Origin: Citrus sinensis
Lineage: Eukaryota; Streptophyta; Magnoliopsida; Sapindales; Rutaceae
Direction: 5' to 3'
Length of the DNA stretch: 64,000 bases
NCBI RefSeq assembly: GCF_022201045.2
Contig: NC_068562.1
Coordinates: 8,166,001 to 8,230,000, forward strand
The notes under the pieces were generated by a model. The model saw nothing but the letters and a program-made list of their open reading frames with translations. It did not search any database and was not told the DNA's origin. Positions 48,402-60,456 of the stretch are shown one piece after another (within the stretch, counting starts at the first letter, position 1; the number at the start of each line of letters is the position of its first letter). The translations under genes and the position numbers were made by a program.

Positions 48402-51114
48402 AATGCCACCGCTTAATCCTGAAATTCAACTCACAGTCCCAGTCACTGTCGGCCAACAATGGTTATTTGTGGGCCGAAAAATCTTTATCCTATAGAGGCA
48501 TTAACTTAAATGCGTCAACAATTGAATAATAAGAGACAATTATTTGGAATGAAGACGAGTAAAGACAGAGCGACCCGTAAGAACGGTTAGGAGCCCCTAA
48601 AAAAAAAAAAAAATTCGGAGAACACGTTGCGCGACGTGTTCGAAAGTTGCAGCCTGTGTTGTCATTCTACTTCGTCAAGGCTGGCTTAAGTAGAATGCTA
48701 CGTCATATAAGATTAGGATTCGGATTACACACAAGTCCAAATCAAAATTCAATAAGGATATTTTATACTTTATTTGTTTTCCGGATTCGATCTGGGAACG
48801 ATTGAATAAATTTAGGATGAATTTGACTTGCTGTATTGTATCCTATGTATTATTTAACACAATACCCTCTTGTTCCCGACCATCTTCATATTCTTATTAG
48901 GTCTTACCAGTTCCCAAGTTTTGTTGACTTGCAGTGACTTGCAGTTACCAACTACCAACAAACTCTTTCAATGAGGCAAATAATGACACTCCAGCACTAG
49001 AGAAAGATACAGCTTCATGTCTATCTCCCTGTGTGTCAACTTTATTGACTCATTTCATCTCAACGAGACCAGATTTCTCAATTCCTCTTAGCAAACCTTC
49101 CCCAACTTGTCCTTTACAGCGCAGGCTGCATTAGTAAAGACTATGTCAAGGTTATTTTAAGTGACTAGAAATCCAATGAGATTCTTTGAAATTTCAGGAA
49201 TCGTACAATATATTATAAATTTAAGGGTAGACGGCTAATAATTTCCCTTAATTAATGTTCCAAAAAACTATATCTTCAAATTAGAGGTATGAGAGTGATG
49301 TGGTAAGCAACTCTTTTAGCATTTTTTCTTATAAGAGTGGTGTTACACATCCATAGTTGGTCTGCATATTCTCTATTATCCCAAGTGATGTGGCATATAA
49401 GGTGCGATCATTTCATAAATGGTGTAATACTTTCATATTAATGATAGAAAATAAAGTCAACCAACACTTACAACATGTTAAATGAAGATTATGTGTCTGA
49501 ACTAATATAGTATTATCGTTTTCATAATTAATTAGAAATGTGAATTGGAGGCATGGTTTTCTCGGCTGCTAGTGATCTGAAGTCCATTGAGATACCAAGC
49601 TGATAGCAATATATAGATGCAAAAGGACTAGCAGTTGCCATACGCTAACATTATTACTCTTCTGGTTGAAGATGAGATAAGCTGATATATTCATTTGTGG
49701 GATTTTGAATCATAATATGGAGCATCTGACATTTTGCAGATGCAGACATGCAGTCATTCTTAAATTGAAAGATTTGTTGCCTACAACCACAACCACACAC
49801 GCTTCTCAAAAGTGTAATTTTTTTTTTTCCTCACATCAACAGACTTATTTATTATATTTGTACAAAAGGATTCTGTTTACTCCTCAAAATGAAAAAAAAA
49901 AAGAAGAGAAAACTTGTTAATTCTCAGTTTGGCTCAAAGACATTATCATTGCTGGACCATGTTCTTGTGTCTCAACACCTTTATCATATTTTTTGCAAAA
50001 AGAATTGTGTGCCTTTTTGGTAAGTCAATGTTATTGTATTAAAAAAAAATGTTAGATTTTGTAGAAGTTAACCCTTTTTTTCCCTCCCTTTTATTTACAG
50101 GAGCTACTGCTATTTCATCATCTCAAACATTATGCATCCACCCATGATTTACCGGTAAATCACCTGCTTGTTGTTCTCACAAATCCCTCAAACACTCGAT
50201 AAAGAAAGCCTCAAAGTGTCCCAGACATGCACCGGAAATGAAGCAAGCATTCACTCCTCAGTCCCCAAAAAGCATCAAATTTTTTAAGTTTATTTCCATT
50301 TGCTCACAAAAAAGTAATTATAATAATGATACTCTTGTCTTCTCATTGTCATTATTTAATCCACTTAGTTTTTATCATACAATGAAATATCTTCTCTTTG
50401 CCCTTCATCTTTTAAATTTCCTTTATGCATCTTTAAGTTACATAAAGTGTGATAAATATTAGCAAACTCTGTGTCTTTTGTTAACTCTTGCCTCTGCCTT
50501 AATGATCAAGTTTGATTTGAGAGAGGTGAGACATCATGATTCATGATTATATTCCATTAAATCTTTGTTCTTTTCTTGCAATTCCGTTTTCTTTCCTGGA
50601 TTTCTGCTAATTTTCAGAATCACTTATAGTAGCTTTAATTTTACAGATCATTGCTTGTTCAAAAGATAATACAAGTAAAAGCTTTACACTTGCATATCAA
50701 CCACCTAACTAAACTAATTATCTGCCCCCAACGTCTTTTCCAAAAGATAATACAAGTAAAAGCTTTACACTTGCATATCAACCACCAAACAGGTTTCTAT
50801 TTCTATTTTTGAATCTGATGGGGTTTCAGTTTGGAAGCTGGCCTTTGCCCTTTTTGCTCTAGCAGATGGATTCCTTCAAATGTTTACAACTTAGAACATT
50901 TGCTTTTCATTTCAAAAGGCTTTTAATATACAAAAGAAGCAAAGTGAAGTTGTAGAGACATCTGTCACTCTCACAATGTCACATGTATTTCTTTACACAA
51001 CTTTGAGCATTTACATTATCAAGTTCATGAAAGAACGCTTTAACTCTTTGGTTTCATATTCCTTTTCTGATTGCATATATATATTTTTGAATTGGTTTTA
51101 GTTTTCAGGCCACG
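48402..51114. other. Gene-free region between the F-box gene and the small basic-protein gene
   Basis: The start at 48401 and the next gene point away from each other, so both promoters should lie here. No gene is supported. A 46-bp direct repeat lies at 50660-50786; the rest is AT-rich with short homopolymers. Confidence 0.6.
50660..50786. repeat. 46-bp direct repeat, 81 bp apart
   Basis: CAAAAGATAATACAAGTAAA through CATATCAACCACC occurs at 50660-50705 and again, identically, at 50741-50786, upstream of the gene at 51115. Confidence 0.95.
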
Positions 51115-51714
51115 ATGAAGCACTCTCCAATACACATGAACTATGAGACAAGTGACTATGGTGTCCATGAATTCGATCCTCAGGTTGATTTCTCACAGGT
51201 AAAACCAGTTTGTTCTTTCAGTTCTGTTGGATCTGCTTTAGTCTTTTTCAATGGGTACAAAATTCGAATACCAATATCATTTGGTTGTGACTTTAATCAG
51301 TTCTTGGAAGAAGCAAGGCAACATGCAAGGGAAGTGAAGTTTCAGGCCCCATCAACATTTTCGGAAGAAACTGGTAAGAAGAAATTAGGAGAAGATAAAA
51401 AGACCAAGAAGTCATGGAAAAAGTCTCTATTCTCGTGGTTAAAAATGGAGAAAAACAGCAAGCACCCTAGCATGGAACCTGCCGCAAATACTTCTCACAT
51501 TTCAAAGCCAAGGAAGGGTCATGTCTCTGGTCCAATATCTGGCAGCAGTAGCAGGGGAGATGGCATGAGGCAGCGGCGTCCAACATCCGGACCAATTGCC
51601 TATTTTTTCAGTCCCAGTCGGAAAGTGGAGAATGAGATACCGTATATGTGTCTTGATCAGCTTAACAACCCCCATCATGTTAAGTCCTATGGTCCTGTGT
51701 ATTTGGTGACTTAA
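51115..51714 (+). CDS. Uncharacterised plant protein, 199 residues, basic middle
   Basis: A single open frame from the ATG at 51115, which follows a GTTTTCAG acceptor-like site at 51109, so a 5'-UTR intron is likely. The N-terminal half is acidic and hydrophobic (HEFDPQVDFSQVKPVCSFSS, ALVFFNGYKIRIPISFG). The middle is very lysine-rich (GKKKLGEDKKTKKSWKKSLF, SWLKMEKNSKH), followed by serine/glycine-rich low complexity (SGPISGSSSRGDGMRQRRP) and a conserved-looking end (YMCLDQLNNPHHVKSYGPVYLVT). I recognise no domain with known function; it looks like a land-plant-specific unknown. No signal peptide or membrane segment. The basic stretch could support nuclear localisation, which is only inference. 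Confidence 0.75.
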   Translation: MKHSPIHMNYETSDYGVHEFDPQVDFSQVKPVCSFSSVGSALVFFNGYKIRIPISFGCDFNQFLEEARQHAREVKFQAPSTFSEETGKKKLGEDKKTKKSWKKSLFSWLKMEKNSKHPSMEPAANTSHISKPRKGHVSGPISGSSSRGDGMRQRRPTSGPIAYFFSPSRKVENEIPYMCLDQLNNPHHVKSYGPVYLVT

Positions 51715-52588
51715 TTTTTTTCCCTGAAGCACTGGCTTTGAAATTGGGAATCTGCATTATCTCGGTGGCAGAGTCTATTTTGGTGTATTACAATGAAGTA
51801 ATGTATTCATGACATATCTAGTTGAATTTAATATAACCACCATTTTTATGATGATTTTTCAAAATAAATATACACATATCATAACATTATTTATGACATT
51901 ATTTATTTATTGTATAGCTGACATGCTAACTGTGTGTAGGATTCGATGATTTGTGGAAAAAGTGTCGAAATTTTGAAGTTATTGAATTTTAATCCACATC
52001 TTTGACTTTTCCTGCATTCTTTGGCGCATTATACTTTTGTCAAATTTCCAAGAACTTACGTGATAATTTTGCAACTCTTACTCATGAAACTTCTAGGAAA
52101 GAAAAGAGACCTAAAAATTCCTGTCAAAAAATGAATGAACAGAAAAAAGAACTGGAACCAAATCAGAGCTCGAAAGGAATGTTTCCGGCTTGAATTTTAT
52201 CTTCCCCTCAAAGCCTGATTCACATAAAGAGAAATAAAGTAAAAAGAAGCCAATTTGCATAATTAAGTTAAATCATAGAGTTTGTTACAGCTTTTACCAT
52301 TAAACAATAATGTTAAAAAAAAATGCTTCTTCAATAGATGAAGAATTAAGAAATAATTGCTTAGCTTCTCAGAAACAGAGGAAACTTTTTCTCTCTACAA
52401 ACAATCAATTGAACAGCTCTTCATACAGAAAAATAGAGCAGTGTGCTCTGCATTCATCACCAGGAAGAACAACAAGGTCTTCGAGTTCACAGAATTGAAT
52501 CATTCTTCAAACCATTAGGCCAATATGTGCCGAGATACTATACAATCACATCTTCAGGCAACAAAAAGCTGCTTCTGAAAATTGAAAT
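51715..52588. other. Convergent 3' region
   Basis: Lies between the ends of the unknown gene and the RING gene and should hold both 3' UTRs. No further gene is supported. Confidence 0.55.
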
Positions 52589-53503
52589 CTATGCTCTACT
52601 AACTTGTTCAACATCACAAGAACTACTAGTACCAGTAGTACCACAAGGACTTACCCTCTTCTCCCTACTCAAAAGCCTCTTCAATGACCTCAATCTTGTC
52701 GTCATAGGCGACTTTGTTTCCTCGACAGGTGACAATGATGAGAAATGCTCACTCATACTATTTACAGGAATATCGATCACCAACATTTCAGCACCCCGCC
52801 GACTATTATTCATCTCAGTAGAAGAAGAAGAAGAAGAAGAAGATGATGATGAAGAAACACCCTCGTGCACGCAAACACCAGCAGAGCTAACCAGATTTTC
52901 ATTTCCCCAGAACAGCACATTAGTAGGGAAATTCGGAGGTGAATCTGTTGAGTACCCAGATTCCAAACTTTCTTGTGAATTCTGAATATCAATCTCCACT
53001 GATGGTTCACCGTTGCCATTGTTTGAGCGTTCAACATCAACGGGGTTCCTACAGAGAGGGCAAGTTGAGTGAGACTGAAACCACATGTCAATGCACTCAA
53101 CATGAAACCCATGGTTACATTTCGGCAGCAGCCTAGCTTTCTCTCCATCTTCAAGCTCGCTTAAGCACACTGCACATTCAAGTCCATCTTTAAAGTCCTG
53201 CTGGTTGAATGCAACCACAGGGATTTTCCTCAGGATTGCAGGATCAAGCCCAGCACGGAGAGTGACAGCAGGGTCCTGCCCGGGAGCAAAGACAAAACGA
53301 CGGCGGCGGCGGTGGCTACGACTGGGAGAAGGTTCCGGCGTCTGCTCAATCCGCCACCAGAACCACTTGGCGTACAGGTGAAGAAACAGAATAAAGACCA
53401 CTACGAAAAAGAGAACAATTATTGCTATCACCATGATTTGTCCCGTTATTTCAAGAGAACCGGTGTTGTTAAATCCATTTTCATCACCGTCAGAGGCACT
53501 CAT
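52589..53503 (-). CDS. ATL-family RING-H2 E3 ubiquitin ligase, 304 residues
   Basis: Intronless, starting at 53503. An N-terminal transmembrane helix (about 22-45, IMVIAIIVLFFVVVFILFLH) is followed by a basic linker, a GLD motif (AGLDPAILRKIPVVAF, about 86-100) and a RING-H2 finger (about 110-151: CAVCLSELEDGEKARLLPKC.. NHGFHVECIDMWFQSHSTCPLC), the standard ATL layout. The finger recruits E2 enzymes; the anchor places it in a membrane, usually plasma or endomembrane. The tail is acidic and Ser-rich, including a serine run (about 218-230) encoded by a GAA/GAT trinucleotide repeat at 52815-52856 on the plus strand, then a basic patch. Member identity not assigned; it looks nearest to the ATL2/ATL3/ATL60 branch. 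Confidence 0.92.
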   Translation of the reverse strand: MSASDGDENGFNNTGSLEITGQIMVIAIIVLFFVVVFILFLHLYAKWFWWRIEQTPEPSPSRSHRRRRRFVFAPGQDPAVTLRAGLDPAILRKIPVVAFNQQDFKDGLECAVCLSELEDGEKARLLPKCNHGFHVECIDMWFQSHSTCPLCRNPVDVERSNNGNGEPSVEIDIQNSQESLESGYSTDSPPNFPTNVLFWGNENLVSSAGVCVHEGVSSSSSSSSSSSSTEMNNSRRGAEMLVIDIPVNSMSEHFSSLSPVEETKSPMTTRLRSLKRLLSREKRVSPCGTTGTSSSCDVEQVSRA

Positions 53504-54481
53504 TTTTCGTTAGAAGCAAAACAAACCCAGATGAGGATTTTTGTGTGCTTGTGTCGGAACGAGAGAAACTTTATACAAGAAACGAAAGAAGTTTTTAGTT
53601 TTGATAAGGGTGCAAAAGTTGGATTTGTGTTTCTTAAATATGGTGGCTTTAATAACGAGGAAGTGATCCGCTGATCACTTAACAAGAAACGAAGAAAGAT
53701 TCAACGTTTTGACAGAGGAACGAAGACCGGAGGCTTGGAAAGTTGGAATTTTATTTTTGGAGGGAGAGGAAAAAGGGTAGAAGACGACGGTACTTTTCTG
53801 GTCCAAAACTGTGTGAATTATGTGATTCCATTTCGCATTATCAATCTATTACTCCGTTACGTTTCTTTCTTTTAATGTTGATGAGCTGCCACATTTTGAC
53901 TTGTGTGGTGGCTTTGGCTTTGGCGTTGGCGTAGGTTTAGGGGTGGGCTAATATTTTCAAATTCTTTTTTTTGTTGCTTATTTTATTTTGATTCTTTTGT
54001 TACCTTAGTCCTAAACAAAATGTTTACGTAATTTTTCATGAAAAAAAAAAACAATAGGGTTTATAAGTGTTTGAATTTATTTAAGTTGAATCATTTTGTA
54101 GTCAACTATTCATCAGTTGCGTAGTAGATAGCTCTTTATTTTATTCTCATAGTTGAGAAACTACAATATATAGTTATTTAAAATAAAGAGACTAATAATG
54201 AAAAACTTTAAAGTTATATGTATAATAAAAATTTTGAATTTTTTTTCAAATAAAAATTTAGCTCATTATACCGGACAAAACGATGTGTTACATTCATTTA
54301 CTTAAGATTAATGCATTTGTGACCAAGACTAATATAATGCTCATCCTTACGCCAAAAGAACCTTATATACATTATTTGATCATATCTTTAATCTACCACA
54401 CACTCTACGTACCCACCAAAAATAATAATAAATAAATAAATAAACTGTTAAGTTATTGAATGTTCCTTTTCTGCTTAATGT

Positions 54482-54824
54482 TAGGGTTGGCAATAAAAAT
54501 CCTAGTCCCATCCCGTATATGCAAATGGGATGAAAAAACGTTACAGTCCTGTCCCTATATTTTTTTTGGAACAAAAATATGTCTCAATCCCGTTCCAAAA
54601 AAGATGAGATCTCAATTGAAAAAAATTTCATTCTTAATCGGTAATAAGACGGGATGGGACGAAATTTATCAATCTCACTCCCGTCCCGCATATGTAATTG
54701 GGATTAAAAAATATCTCACTCTCGTCCTTAAATTTTTTATAGGACAAAAATATGTCTCAATTCCGTCCCAAATGAGATGGGATTCCACAGGATCCCATCC
54801 CATCGGAAAAAATTACCATCCCTA
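54482..54824. mobile_element. Short hAT-type element, 343 bp, near-perfect 8-bp target-site duplication
   Basis: Ends TAGGGTTGGCAATAAAAATC and, reverse complement of the right, TAGGGATGGTAATTTTTTCC. The flanks are CTTAATGT (54474-54481) and TTTAATGT (54825-54832), 7 of 8 identical. The terminal motif matches the element at 37219-38068, so both belong to one broad family. The interior is a diverged direct duplication built on TTTGGAACAAAAATATGTCTCAA. Confidence 0.85.
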
Positions 54825-56503
54825 TTTAATGTTAATCTATTCATATCAATACTTTTTAAGTTTTTAATTTGAAAGTAACACGCCTTTACAATTTTATCAT
54901 TACCATTTTAATAACACACTTTATTTTAATTAAAGTTTATTTCAAAAGTCCTCATGATCACATCGACAATTTATTGACCATGTCAAAAGACAAGAGCCTG
55001 CGGGCAAGTGGCAACTTGCCGGAGCCATCCAACAAATACAGCGTATTGGAGGTGACATGAAGAAGATTGACCAAAAATTGTGCCTTATTGACTTGAATTT
55101 GTTGGACTTGTAAATATCTTCGAAAATTCCTTCTAATTTCATATGACAGTTACCAATAGTCTTTGCTTAAAATGATTGGATATAATTCAACTCTGGCAAT
55201 TCAATTTCAAATTCGCATACGTATACTGAGAGCTCATTTTTTTTATACACTGATATATTATAATTTTATTAATGTTTACAATAAGAAATCGACCGAAACT
55301 CTCTGTGATAAACCTATTATAGTACTATTTAAAATTCTACCCTCACATAATATCGAAAGATATCTGTTTTATTCTAAATTATATAAAAATAATTCAACCC
55401 CTACCCAAGGATAAGAATTATGTTTGGAACTCGAATTTGAGTGCATGGGTGGTGCTAATTGACTATGAGCCCATTGGCAAGACCTCATTAATATGTCATG
55501 AATGTGATTTTTCAGGTGCTCACTTTGCTTTCAATCTTCTCTCATTTTCAGGCCTCTTTCTCCCACCTCGTTTTTAGCCTTTATTTCATTCTATCGAAAT
55601 TCACACGAGCTTTAATTTGGGTCACATCTTTGTATGAAATGAAAGGACATATCAAGACTTGCATTTAAATATTAATGTTTCAACTCTTACTTGACTTCCG
55701 GATGCTTACCCTTATTACATGAAAGGCAAAGCTTTTGTCTCTATAGAGATTTTATTTAACCATGGTGATATATTTGAGCAGTTAAGTTAGGGTCTTAAAA
55801 AGGTCAATGTTAATGCAATATATGAGAGAGAATTGACGCACTTCAAAGCCTAAGCAAGATTTAAGAATCGGCTTTCGCAAAACAAACTAGGTAAAAAACA
55901 AAACAAAAGGAAGAAGAAAAGTAAAAAAGCATAAGCACGAGAGATTATGATCTAGTAAGTGGGGTCATGCCTCAATACTTTCACATGGAGTTAAGTTTTA
56001 ATTATACAGTACTTAATTCAAATTTCGAGACGAAAACAACCCTTTGATTCCTGGATCCGTGGCAGCCGATAACACCGCTGATAATGCCACCTACTTTTGA
56101 CATTGTAGTCAATTAATTTTGACTTAATTTCTCTCGCTTGTGTGGCAACTTTTTTATTGGCCACAAATGTTTCCCAAACTGTTGATATTTAAATCTTGTT
56201 CGTTAACCATCAGTGTCCGATGACTTGAAGAAAATTGTCTAATAAAAAAACAAAAAAAAGGTAAAATATAAGAATATGAATCCCACCTACTCACCTTGAA
56301 GCCAATTACACAAGACAAACACAGTACCTTATCAGAATGTCTATTCATTTACTTTATAGCCACATTTTTTTTTAATAATGTCTGGTTTAAGAAAATTAAA
56401 AATTAATTAATTTTTTTACATTTTATGGTTTAAAAGATTGTCTGCATAAAAAAATAATAATGGAATTCGTATTAGAAAATAACTATTTATATAGAAATGT
56501 TTC

Positions 56504-57258
56504 CAGTAGCGGTATTAGAAATTTAACTTAATAGGGGCTAAGTTTAAATAATAATGTAATATAAAAAAGGTCAACAAGTAACAAGTACTAAAAATAAACA
56601 TTCATTAATATATTCAATGCATTTATAATTGATCTTGACATGTTTTCATATGTTAAAAATATTAAAAAATAAACTTATCATCAAGAATACCAAATAAATC
56701 TTTTTCTACATGTGCAACAATAATATTACTCTATTATTAATCTCTAATATAATTTCACAGATGATTTTTCACAAAATTTAATAGTTGAAAATGCCTTTTA
56801 TTACTATAGTCATGACAATTAGTAAAATCAATGCTAATGTTATCAATAAATAAATTAATGAATGCAATTTATCTTTTCTAGTATCAACTATTTTTCTTGT
56901 TAGCCTATCAATTTCTTTCAAATTAAAAAATTTACTATTAGAACCCGCCTATTTAATGTAAACATCAAATTGAATTTTAAGTGTCATAAGATTCATTGAA
57001 GAAAAATCATTTTGATAAACTCAATAAGATAAAATAATTTTTATTTTTTTGCGTGAGAGAGACAGGGTGAAACGAATCTCAAAATAACAATTTCTTTGTG
57101 GGTTAGAAGTTAAAGATAAATACTTAATATTTTGATTATTTTTAAATTTTAATAGGGACTTTTATGATAAATAAGACAAATATTAAATTAAATTTGTAAA
57201 TTTTAAAAAATTAGAGGGGACTTCAGCCCCTCCTAGTCCTAACGCGGCACCGCCTCAT
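56504..57258. mobile_element. Decayed hAT-type element, 755 bp, perfect 8-bp target-site duplication
   Basis: AATGTTTC flanks it at 56496-56503 and 57259-57266. The ends CAGTAGCGGTATTAG and, from the right, ATGAGGCGGTGCCGC are weak inverted repeats like the CAGGGGCGGAGCC class. Sub-terminal TAGGGGCTAAG on the left mirrors CTTCAGCCCCTCCTAG on the right. AT-rich interior with no transposase. Confidence 0.75.
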
Positions 57259-57965
57259 AATGTTTCAATATGGAGTGTTAAAGTGTTGAAAAGTTCAGAA
57301 AAACACATAAATCTTGATAATTTATTACATTGTGGTTTTAAAAAAAAAGGTCATCTAATAAGTTATCAATAACCTGGGCTACTTTAGCCAATAAACCTAT
57401 GAACCAAATCTTTATTTCACAATATAAACTTTTGGCTGCCGTAATTCTGGGCTTTACAGCACTCAAATACTTATTAGACAGAATGATTAAGTGGAAATGA
57501 TTTTTTTTACCCTAATTATAGCAATTGATGGTATTTCGTGGCAAAAGCACAAACACACAAACGTGAAGGAGAGGCACATTCAATTATTACACTCTGCCTT
57601 TTTGAGAAAGTTCCCAGAAGTAATGAGGAACATTCATGTACAAAATCTTGTGTTGCGCCAATCAGCCGCTCCTTTCCCATCAATTATGCTCTCAAAGTTG
57701 TTTTAAATAGGTAAATGGAGATTAAGAAACCCACCGAAATTCCTAGTGAGTAGTCAGGATGGGGCCAAAAATCTAGTCTACAAAGAGTAATTTTAAAAAG
57801 TAATTAACAAATACAATAGTTTAACAGAGATCAAAGGACAAATCACTAAAATTCCAAGGAGCAAATCACTAAGATTAGTGGGGTAGGGCTAGCATTTTGG
57901 GGGACCTACATTGAAAATACGAGGAGCCAACAATTATAGAGGTGAACTCAACTCGAGTTTTGGTT

Positions 57966-57990
57966 GGGGGGGGGGGGGTAGGGGGGGGAG
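57966..57990. repeat. G-rich homopolymer tract
   Basis: A G run of about twelve, then TA and a second G run; a plausible quadruplex-former and a likely spot for assembly error. Confidence 0.9.
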
Positions 57991-58366
57991 GGTAGGCATG
58001 AATATAAGGGTAAAAATATATTTTTTTGTTGGGCCTAGGGCTCGAAGGCATTTTCATGGCTCCACCTTCAGTACTATGACAAAAACAGCGGCATGTAGAA
58101 GAGTTGATTTGTATGTAATTGTTGTGTTTTTATGCTAATTTTGTTTTGCCGTGTTAATTTTATATAATGTGTAATTTGCTAACTAATAATGCAACCCCAC
58201 CCATCTTTCAGCGGAAGCTCCCACGAAAGTTGCTAAAAAAAATAAAGAGCAACTTGGATTAGTACTTCTTTAAAAGATTAGCCAGCACTTAATTAGCTTA
58301 CCATACGTTGTTCAAGCTTCCATAAAGTTTGAGTGTATTACTAAATGGAGATGGATGTTGATCTCG

Positions 58367-58401
<35 letters not shown>

Positions 58402-59330
58402 CCTACAGGAATAGGTACACACATATGGTAGCTAAATTGTTTGGTATTGGAAGTCTTATTGAGATTGAGCAGCATTTTGCAGACATCGGACAAACAATAG
58501 CAATAGCAAGTTGAGAGACGTATGACAGGAGTGGAAACGTGAATACTAGAATCAAAAGATAGCTATATACAAGTGTAAGTTTTAACTGTTCTTGGTCCAT
58601 ATACGTGAGACTCTCAATTAATTATGTACGAGTAAATACACGCGTGATAATAATTTAATAGATAATAATGAGACTATTTATTGAAAGTAACCTTTTTTTT
58701 TTAACTATAAATATATGCATTTTCTTGTTTCTAATCCAATACAAATCCAATTATCAAATAACCATTTTTTTTTTTCTATTTAAATTTGTTTATAGGTTGC
58801 ACTTTGGATGATCGGATCTTTGTAACAATCAACTTTTTCTGGGAGGTTCCATCAGCTGTGCTTACTTTACTTTCTTCAATGCATTAGCCTTGCTTTGCAC
58901 CAGCCGGTTTTGCAATTAATGTCATTGGCAGCTGCTAGTTTATGCTTTGGTGAGCTCTCATTTAAAATCCACAAGTTATATGGATTAGTGGAGGGCTAAG
59001 TTGCCTTGATGTTTTTAACCCATCACACCAAATCACAGCAAGCCTTTTGGAACTTTCAAGGATAATATTGTATATTTGGATTGGCTTGTGCTCATGGGTC
59101 AGTGCATAGACACCACAATTAACTGTATTAATTTGTTTCGAATGGTCCATCCTCTTTGCCTTTGGGCTATATATTTTCTCTATTTCTAGAGAATTAGAAG
59201 AAAAAAAGCCAATAGTTTTCCAAGAATGAATGTTGAACATATATTAACATTATGAAGAATAAGAAGTACAAGCTGATCATCATCAAGAGAAATCTCCATG
59301 CATTTTCTAAGACTTGACAGCAGAGACACC

Positions 59331-59666
59331 TCATAAGTAGCAAGAAACAAGACCGGCTCGCTGAGGAGAGCAAAAGGGCACATGGGCTCTACAAAGGGGG
59401 CAAGTTGAGTGAAGCACAAGCCAAGCATCAATGCAATGGGCATGGAACCCGTGGTGACATGTTGGCAGCACTTGAAGTGGTTCGGCTGAGGAGATCTTGC
59501 TGAGACACACGGCACAATCAGCAGTGATGCCGAGGCTTAGGCTGCTGCGGCTGCTCTTCTCTTTTTTGCCATGGTGATGATCATTTGACTGTGCCATCCA
59601 TTTGGAACACAAATGGATTGAGTAGTAGAGTACTATTAGTGCTATAAGCATGGCCGTGGTGATCAT
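59331..59666 (-). CDS. Short ATL-type RING-H2 protein, 111 residues
   Basis: Starts at 59666 with a hydrophobic helix (about 2-22, ITTAMLIALIVLYYSIHLC), a short polar linker, then a RING-H2 finger (about 50-91): CAVCLSKISSAEPLQVLPTC with HHGFHAHCIDAWLVLHSTCPLC. The layout is that of a minimal ATL E3 ligase; a GLD-like motif is reduced to SLGITADC, and the usual long C-terminal tail is missing (stop about 20 residues after the last Cys). Small ATLs exist, so this is not necessarily truncation. Member identity not assigned. Confidence 0.85.
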   Translation of the reverse strand: MITTAMLIALIVLYYSIHLCSKWMAQSNDHHHGKKEKSSRSSLSLGITADCAVCLSKISSAEPLQVLPTCHHGFHAHCIDAWLVLHSTCPLCRAHVPFCSPQRAGLVSCYL

Positions 59667-60456
59667 TTTGCTGCAAAGCGATGGAATTGTTGCGTCATTT
59701 GTTATCTTTCCTTTAATTTGTAAGAAGAAGGAAGCAAACTTCTAGCATTGTCTGTTGATGAAAATATTGGATGACAACAAATTGATAAAATTTTTGCTTC
59801 TCTTCCCCTTTGACTAGCAAGACCAAAGTTTTGTATGTATCCAACTAATTAATTATTTTATTTCCCGGATGTTGATTCTTCATATGACATAATACTTATC
59901 CTTATTCGACTAGTACTTCGTCAGTTTTCGTTTTAATTTCCATCAATTGATCATGACAGCAACCAATTAGAGTGTAAGGATATTTCCAACTGTTCCAAGC
60001 ATTGGCTTCTTCTGGGAGAGATTTAGTAGGGTGATGAAAAAAAATCCAAAATAAAAAACGATTAAGATGTGGGTCAACAATTGAATATTGATATTTTATA
60101 ATCTGGGCCAATATTGAAGCCCAGCCCATCAAGATGAGAATAAACACTGGGCTTTGTTTCTGTGCTGAAACGTTCATTATCCAATATCCAGCTTTCCATA
60201 GATATATTTGAGAGCAGAGTATCTCTGTAGTTTCTGTGGCTCTGTCTCCCTCCCTCCCATTCCTCCAACACCCAACACAAAGTCACAAGCAAATCTGTGT
60301 ATCTGGAATTCTTCTCTTGCGCTGTCGCTGTTATCTTTTCTCATTCACCGTTTTTGTCAATATCATTTTTGTATTATCATTCGTTGTTTCACTGAAACTA
60401 AGACTGCAAGTTGCTTTGTATTTGTATTTCTTGTTTACCTGAATGAGCTCCTATCC
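59667..60456. other. Bidirectional upstream region
   Basis: The divergent RING gene (start 59666) and NUMOD3 gene (start 60457) share this 790-bp spacer, which should carry both promoters and leaders. A CTCCCTCCCTCCC stretch lies near 60243-60258. Confidence 0.55.

Larger units (their letters stand above)
53504..59330. other. Gene-free region of about 5.8 kb between the two RING genes
   Basis: The first part is the promoter of the RING gene at 52589-53503. Two hAT-type remnants (54482-54824 and 56504-57258), a G-run (57966-57990) and a TA microsatellite (about 58369-58400) are present. No gene is supported; short frames lack family resemblance. Confidence 0.6.

Noticed and set aside
48601..48720. 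Inverted CATTCTACTT/AAGTAGAATG motifs near 48664-48698
   Set aside because: A short palindrome with no flanking duplication; not enough to call an element.
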